DNA from: Rhodospirillales bacterium
GTDB taxonomy: Bacteria > Pseudomonadota > Alphaproteobacteria > Acetobacterales > Acetobacteraceae
DNA: 38,558 bases
NCBI GenBank assembly: GCA_025351925.1
Contig: JANXVC010000172.1
Location: forward strand, 1-38,558
Reading direction: 5' to 3'
The position numbers and the translations under genes were made by a program. This document shows, one piece after another, positions 35,330 through 38,558 of the stretch; the first letter of the stretch is position 1, and every line of letters starts with the position of its first letter. The notes below the pieces were generated by a model, which was given only the letters and a program-made list of their open reading frames with translations, did not search any database and was not told the DNA's origin.

Positions 35330-35638
35330 ATGACCGACCCGATCACGCCAGAGCCAAGTAGCCCCACGCTGGTCACGCGGACTGTCACTATCCCAAATGT
35401 TCGCGGACTGCACGCCAGGGCAGCAGCAAAATTCGTGACCTTGGCGGAGCGATATGGCGCGTCGATCGATGTGCTTCGTGATGGACAAATCGTCTCGGCC
35501 CGGTCGATCATGGGCCTTATGATGCTCGGGGCGGGCAAAGGATCGCAACTCGAGCTGCAGGCGGATGGCTGGGATGCCAAGGAGGCTTTGGATGCGCTGG
35601 CGTCCTTAGTCGAAGCTGGTTTCAATGAACGGGACTGA
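35330..35638 (+). CDS. ptsH: PTS phosphocarrier HPr
   Basis: A 102-residue HPr with an N-terminal extension of about 14 residues. The catalytic His28 is in NVRGLHARAAAKFV, phosphorylated by Enzyme I. The regulatory site Ser59 is in SARSIMGLMML, the target of HprK. GAGKGSQLELQADGWDAKEAL is the usual closing pattern. It connects EI to the EIIA upstream. The start follows the EIIA stop by 4 bp and the EI gene starts inside its last codons, so expression is coupled. Confidence 0.93.
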   Translation: MTDPITPEPSSPTLVTRTVTIPNVRGLHARAAAKFVTLAERYGASIDVLRDGQIVSARSIMGLMMLGAGKGSQLELQADGWDAKEALDALASLVEAGFNERD

Positions 35639-37448
35639 GGCAGATAGGGCGGGTTCCCTGTTGCAGAACGCGGTCGAGGATACCCTTTCTGAACGACGGC
35701 TTTTCGGCATCGCCGCCTGCGCCGGCGTGGCAATCGGGCCGGTGTTTCGGACGACTGAGGCCCCGGCTCAAGTCACGCGGCATAAAATCCACGCTGCCGA
35801 CGTCCAGGCCGAAGGGGCACGATTGGACTCGGCAATCCTGCAATCCCGTAAGCAGCTGATGAAGCTGCGGAGCCGCCTTGCGGTCCTGCCGGAAGAGAGC
35901 CAGGGCGAGATCGCACCGCTGCTCGATGCCTATCTCCAAATGCTTGGTCCGTCCCGGCTCATCCGTGGGGTGCGAAAGCGTATTCAGGAGCGGCTGGTCT
36001 CGGCAGAGACCGCGGTCATGGAGGAGGCGAATGCCATCGCCCACACGCTTGCTGCCATGGCGACGCCCGATGGTCCTGGTTCACAACGACAGGCCGACGA
36101 GGTGCGGGAGGTCGGCCGCCGCCTGGTTCGCAACCTGACCCGTGCGCCGTTCCGCAGTTTTGCGGGCGCCGTCCAGGGCGCTGTGCTGATCGCTGAGAGC
36201 CTTCGCCCGGCCGATGCCGCACTCATCGATCCCGCACGCATCGCCGGCGTTGCGACCGAAGAGGGCGGCACGGACGGCCATACCGCCATCCTGTTGCGCG
36301 CGCTTGGGATCCCCTCGGTGCTTGGGGCGGCGGGACTGATGGCGGATGTGCGGGCTGGCAGCACGGCCATCATAGACGGGGTGATTGGAACTGTGATCCT
36401 CAATCCAAGCATTACGAGCCTATCAAACGCCCGCCGTGCGGTTGCCAGCTTCGCGCGAGACCGTCAGCGCCTGGGCCGCCTGCGCCGGCTTGCGTCCGTC
36501 ACCCTGGATGGCGAGATCGTCAGCCTGCAGGCAAATCTAGAGTTGCCGATCGAGCTCCCGATGATTGCCCAATCCGGCGCCAGCGGCATTGGCCTATTGC
36601 GCAGCGAATTCCTGTTCATGAACCGCGATACGGTGCCGACTGAAGACGAGCAGGCCAAGACCTACCAAAATGTCATTGAGACCATGGCCGGGGACACGGT
36701 GACGATCCGGGTCCTGGACTGGGGCGGCGAGAAGGAAATCGAGGCTTTAGTGACGGCCGGGGTGGTTCCTGAGCTCGTCGATGACAATCCAGCGCTTGGC
36801 CTGCGGGGCATAAGGCTGCTTTTGCGGCAGCCCGACCTGTTTGAGACGCAGCTGGCTGCTATCTTGCGTGCGGCACATGCGGGGCCGGTTCGCGTATTGC
36901 TGCCCATGGTCACCAATGTCGCCGAGATCCGTGCAGCGCGGGCGATCTACAATCGCGTAGCAGACCGTTTGCGGCAGCGCGGTGTGACGCTTCCCAAGAT
37001 TTTGCCGCCGCTTGGCATCATGGTCGAGACGCCAGGTGCAGCCCTTTGTGCCGATGCCCTCGCGGTGGAAGCTGAATTCTTCGCTATCGGCACGAATGAC
37101 CTCTGTATGTACACCCTTGCCGTCGATCGTGGCGAAGTGGAGGTTGCAGAGCTTTACGACTCGCTGCACCCGGCGGTACTGCGACTTATCCAGATGACGA
37201 TACAGGGTGCGGCGTCGCATCACATTCCAGTATCGGTCTGTGGGGAAATGGCAGCCAATCCAGACATGACGCCGCTGCTGCTTGGGTTAGGGCTACGCAG
37301 CTTTAGTACCAATGCCTCGGCGGTACCTCGGGTCAAGCAAGCCGTTCGGGGCACGACCATCGATGACTGCCAGAGACTAACCTGGCAAATTCTAAAACAG
37401 TCCGATTCAGCTCAGACCCGCGAGTTAATCGCAACCTTTCGTCACTGA
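35625..37448 (+). CDS. PTS Enzyme I (PEP-protein phosphotransferase)
   Basis: 607 residues, autophosphorylated from PEP on His219 (EEGGTDGHTAILLRALG) and passing phosphate to HPr. A short N-terminal helix leads to the HPr-binding/swivel domain. The C-terminal PEP-binding barrel starts about residue 285 and contains LLRSEFLFMNRD, RVLDWGGEKE, GIMVETPGA, FFAIGTNDLCMYTLAVDR and the catalytic Cys539 in PVSVCGEMAANPD. No GAF domain is present, so it is the ptsI-type rather than the nitrogen-PTS ptsP-type. The ATG overlaps the HPr gene by 14 bp. In many rhizobial relatives the EI gene is elsewhere, so having it directly after ptsH is a local feature. No sugar permease genes are nearby. Confidence 0.93.
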   Translation: MNGTEADRAGSLLQNAVEDTLSERRLFGIAACAGVAIGPVFRTTEAPAQVTRHKIHAADVQAEGARLDSAILQSRKQLMKLRSRLAVLPEESQGEIAPLLDAYLQMLGPSRLIRGVRKRIQERLVSAETAVMEEANAIAHTLAAMATPDGPGSQRQADEVREVGRRLVRNLTRAPFRSFAGAVQGAVLIAESLRPADAALIDPARIAGVATEEGGTDGHTAILLRALGIPSVLGAAGLMADVRAGSTAIIDGVIGTVILNPSITSLSNARRAVASFARDRQRLGRLRRLASVTLDGEIVSLQANLELPIELPMIAQSGASGIGLLRSEFLFMNRDTVPTEDEQAKTYQNVIETMAGDTVTIRVLDWGGEKEIEALVTAGVVPELVDDNPALGLRGIRLLLRQPDLFETQLAAILRAAHAGPVRVLLPMVTNVAEIRAARAIYNRVADRLRQRGVTLPKILPPLGIMVETPGAALCADALAVEAEFFAIGTNDLCMYTLAVDRGEVEVAELYDSLHPAVLRLIQMTIQGAASHHIPVSVCGEMAANPDMTPLLLGLGLRSFSTNASAVPRVKQAVRGTTIDDCQRLTWQILKQSDSAQTRELIATFRH

Positions 37449-37566
37449 TGTCCGGTCGGGCAGCGCCGACCCCGGCTGACCCGCCGTGGCAAGCGCCCGG
37501 CGACGAGCAGGGCGATGCGGCCTGGTTAGGCACGCCGGCTGCACCCGAATGTCAGAAGGAGCCAGC

Positions 37567-38421
37567 ATGCCTCAGCCCACCCTGCCCGCTCAGTCCGTTG
37601 CCGTCGTTACCGGCGGCGCATCTGGGATCGGTCTCGCCGCCGCGAGTCACCTGGCCCGCATCGGCATGCGCGTCTGCATTGCCGATCTCGGCGACGACCG
37701 GCTAACCCATGCGGCAGCGACGCTTTCCGCCCTGGCGCCCGGCGGGGCCGCGAGCATCATGACGATGACGACCGACGTAAGCCGCGCCGAAGATGTCCAG
37801 CGCCTGGAAGCAGCGGTCCGCAAGCGGTTCGGCGGCACCGATTTCCTGATGAACAATGCGGGCGTTCAGCCCGGCAGCGCCATGTTCGGCCCGACCGAGG
37901 CTTGGGAGCGCGTGATGGGCGTCAATTTATGGGGCATCATCCATGGCTCTCGCATCTTCGCGCCCGGCATGATCGCCCGGGGACGGCCGGGCTACATCGT
38001 CAACACCGGTTCGAAGCAGGGCATTACCACACCACCCGGCGACCCCGCCTACAACGTCTCCAAGGCTGGGGTGAAGGCGTTCACCGAGATGCTGCAGCAT
38101 GAGCTGCGGAACACGCCGGGCTGCCAAATCTCAGCCCATCTGCTGGTTCCGGGCTTCGTCTTCACGCCGCTGACCGCGAACGGCCGCACCACGAAACCCG
38201 AGGCCGCTTGGACACCGGAACAAACGGTGGACTTTATGATGGAACGCCTCGGAGCGGGCGACTTCTACATTCTCTGTCCGGACAACGACGTGCCCCGCGC
38301 ACTCGACGAGCGGCGCATCCTTTGGGCTGCTGGCGATATCGTCGAGAACCGTCCTGCCCTCTCGCGCTGGCACCCAGAGTATGCCGACGCGTTCAAGGCC
38401 TCTTTGGACGGTGCGATCTAG
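37567..38421 (+). CDS. Short-chain dehydrogenase/reductase
   Basis: A 284-residue NAD(P)-dependent oxidoreductase. The Rossmann motif TGGASGIG is at 15-22, NNAG at 96-99, and the catalytic Ser149, Tyr162 and Lys166 appear in NTGSKQ and YNVSKAG. The C-terminal region (LLVPGFVFTPLTANG) is standard. The ATG at 37567 with AAGGAG upstream is preferred over open-frame codons from 37486. Classical SDR subfamily; the substrate is unknown. It is the last complete gene in the window, 118 bp after Enzyme I and likely transcribed separately. Confidence 0.88.
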   Translation: MPQPTLPAQSVAVVTGGASGIGLAAASHLARIGMRVCIADLGDDRLTHAAATLSALAPGGAASIMTMTTDVSRAEDVQRLEAAVRKRFGGTDFLMNNAGVQPGSAMFGPTEAWERVMGVNLWGIIHGSRIFAPGMIARGRPGYIVNTGSKQGITTPPGDPAYNVSKAGVKAFTEMLQHELRNTPGCQISAHLLVPGFVFTPLTANGRTTKPEAAWTPEQTVDFMMERLGAGDFYILCPDNDVPRALDERRILWAAGDIVENRPALSRWHPEYADAFKASLDGAI

Positions 38422-38423
38422 CA

Positions 38424-38558
38424 TTACAGTTGCAGGTTTTGTTTCATATGTGAGCGTTGGGCGGTGGCTTGGTGTGCTCTCTGCCAGAGCGACCAGGCGA
38501 TGACGTGGGCTGGGCGGATGCATTGTTGCGCGAGGCGCATGGCGACGCGGCGGATTTC
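38424..38558 (-). CDS. C-terminal end of a transposase-like protein, cut by window edge
   Basis: The last 135 bases read on the minus strand encode 44 residues and a stop: IRRVAMRLAQ, then PAHVIAWSLWQRAHQA and a basic tail ending NLQL. The pattern (EIRR...AWS.WRR.HQA..R.H) resembles the C-termini of IS701/IS4-like transposases as I recall. Only the tail is visible, so the family is tentative. It lies right after the dehydrogenase, tail to tail, which suggests an insertion sequence continuing beyond the window. Confidence 0.45.
   Translation of the reverse strand, partial: EIRRVAMRLAQQCIRPAHVIAWSLWQRAHQATAQRSHMKQNLQL

Overview
The window is GC-rich, densely coded DNA with overlapping starts and stops and frequent GTG or TTG starts. 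It looks like chromosome from an alphaproteobacterium. The best evidence is the right-hand block pckA / hugZ-like / chvI-chvG / hprK-rapZ-EIIA(Man)-HPr-EI, an arrangement known from rhizobia and relatives. A Rhodospirillales or Acetobacteraceae-like host is my inference and cannot be proved here.

Layout. 1-3.7 kb: sugar metabolism, with a GH130 glycosidase/phosphorylase cut by the window edge facing a GH13 alpha-glucosidase plus mannose-6-phosphate isomerase operon. 3.9-7.1 kb: a MarR regulator translationally coupled to an EmrA/EmrB-type tripartite drug exporter. 7.1-9.2 kb: a decayed CoA-transferase remnant, an epoxide hydrolase and a PNPOx-like flavoprotein. 9.27-10.79 kb: an ISL3-family insertion sequence whose transposase has lost at least three internal segments but whose terminal inverted repeats survive. 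10.86-14.6 kb: a ribose-type ABC importer (binding protein, single-domain ATPase, permease) ending in a phosphotriesterase-family hydrolase, probably for uptake and hydrolysis of a sugar or lactone. 14.6-19.1 kb: a MOSC protein, an MBL-fold protein with an N-terminal zinc ribbon, an aldo/keto reductase and an MFS transporter.

19.1-23.3 kb holds the least ordinary locus: an 808-residue secreted di-heme peroxidase-like protein followed by a 579-residue secreted protein I do not recognise. Next come a REP-like hairpin repeat, a possible 36-residue membrane peptide and a multi-pass membrane protein. 25.5-28.4 kb: a duplicated NTF2/SnoaL-like protein, an inositol-phosphatase-family enzyme with a 24-bp tandem repeat at its 5' end, a small lipoprotein and a NodS-like methyltransferase.

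28.4-37.4 kb is a control module. PEP carboxykinase and a HugZ-like protein lie divergent from the ChvI/ChvG two-component system. HprK, RapZ, a mannose-type EIIA, HPr and Enzyme I follow. No EIIB or EIIC sugar permease is present, so this PTS is presumably regulatory, linking the PEP pool (PckA) to envelope and carbon signalling. The window ends with a short-chain dehydrogenase and the last 44 codons of what looks like a transposase on the minus strand. I saw no tRNA, rRNA or CRISPR array.
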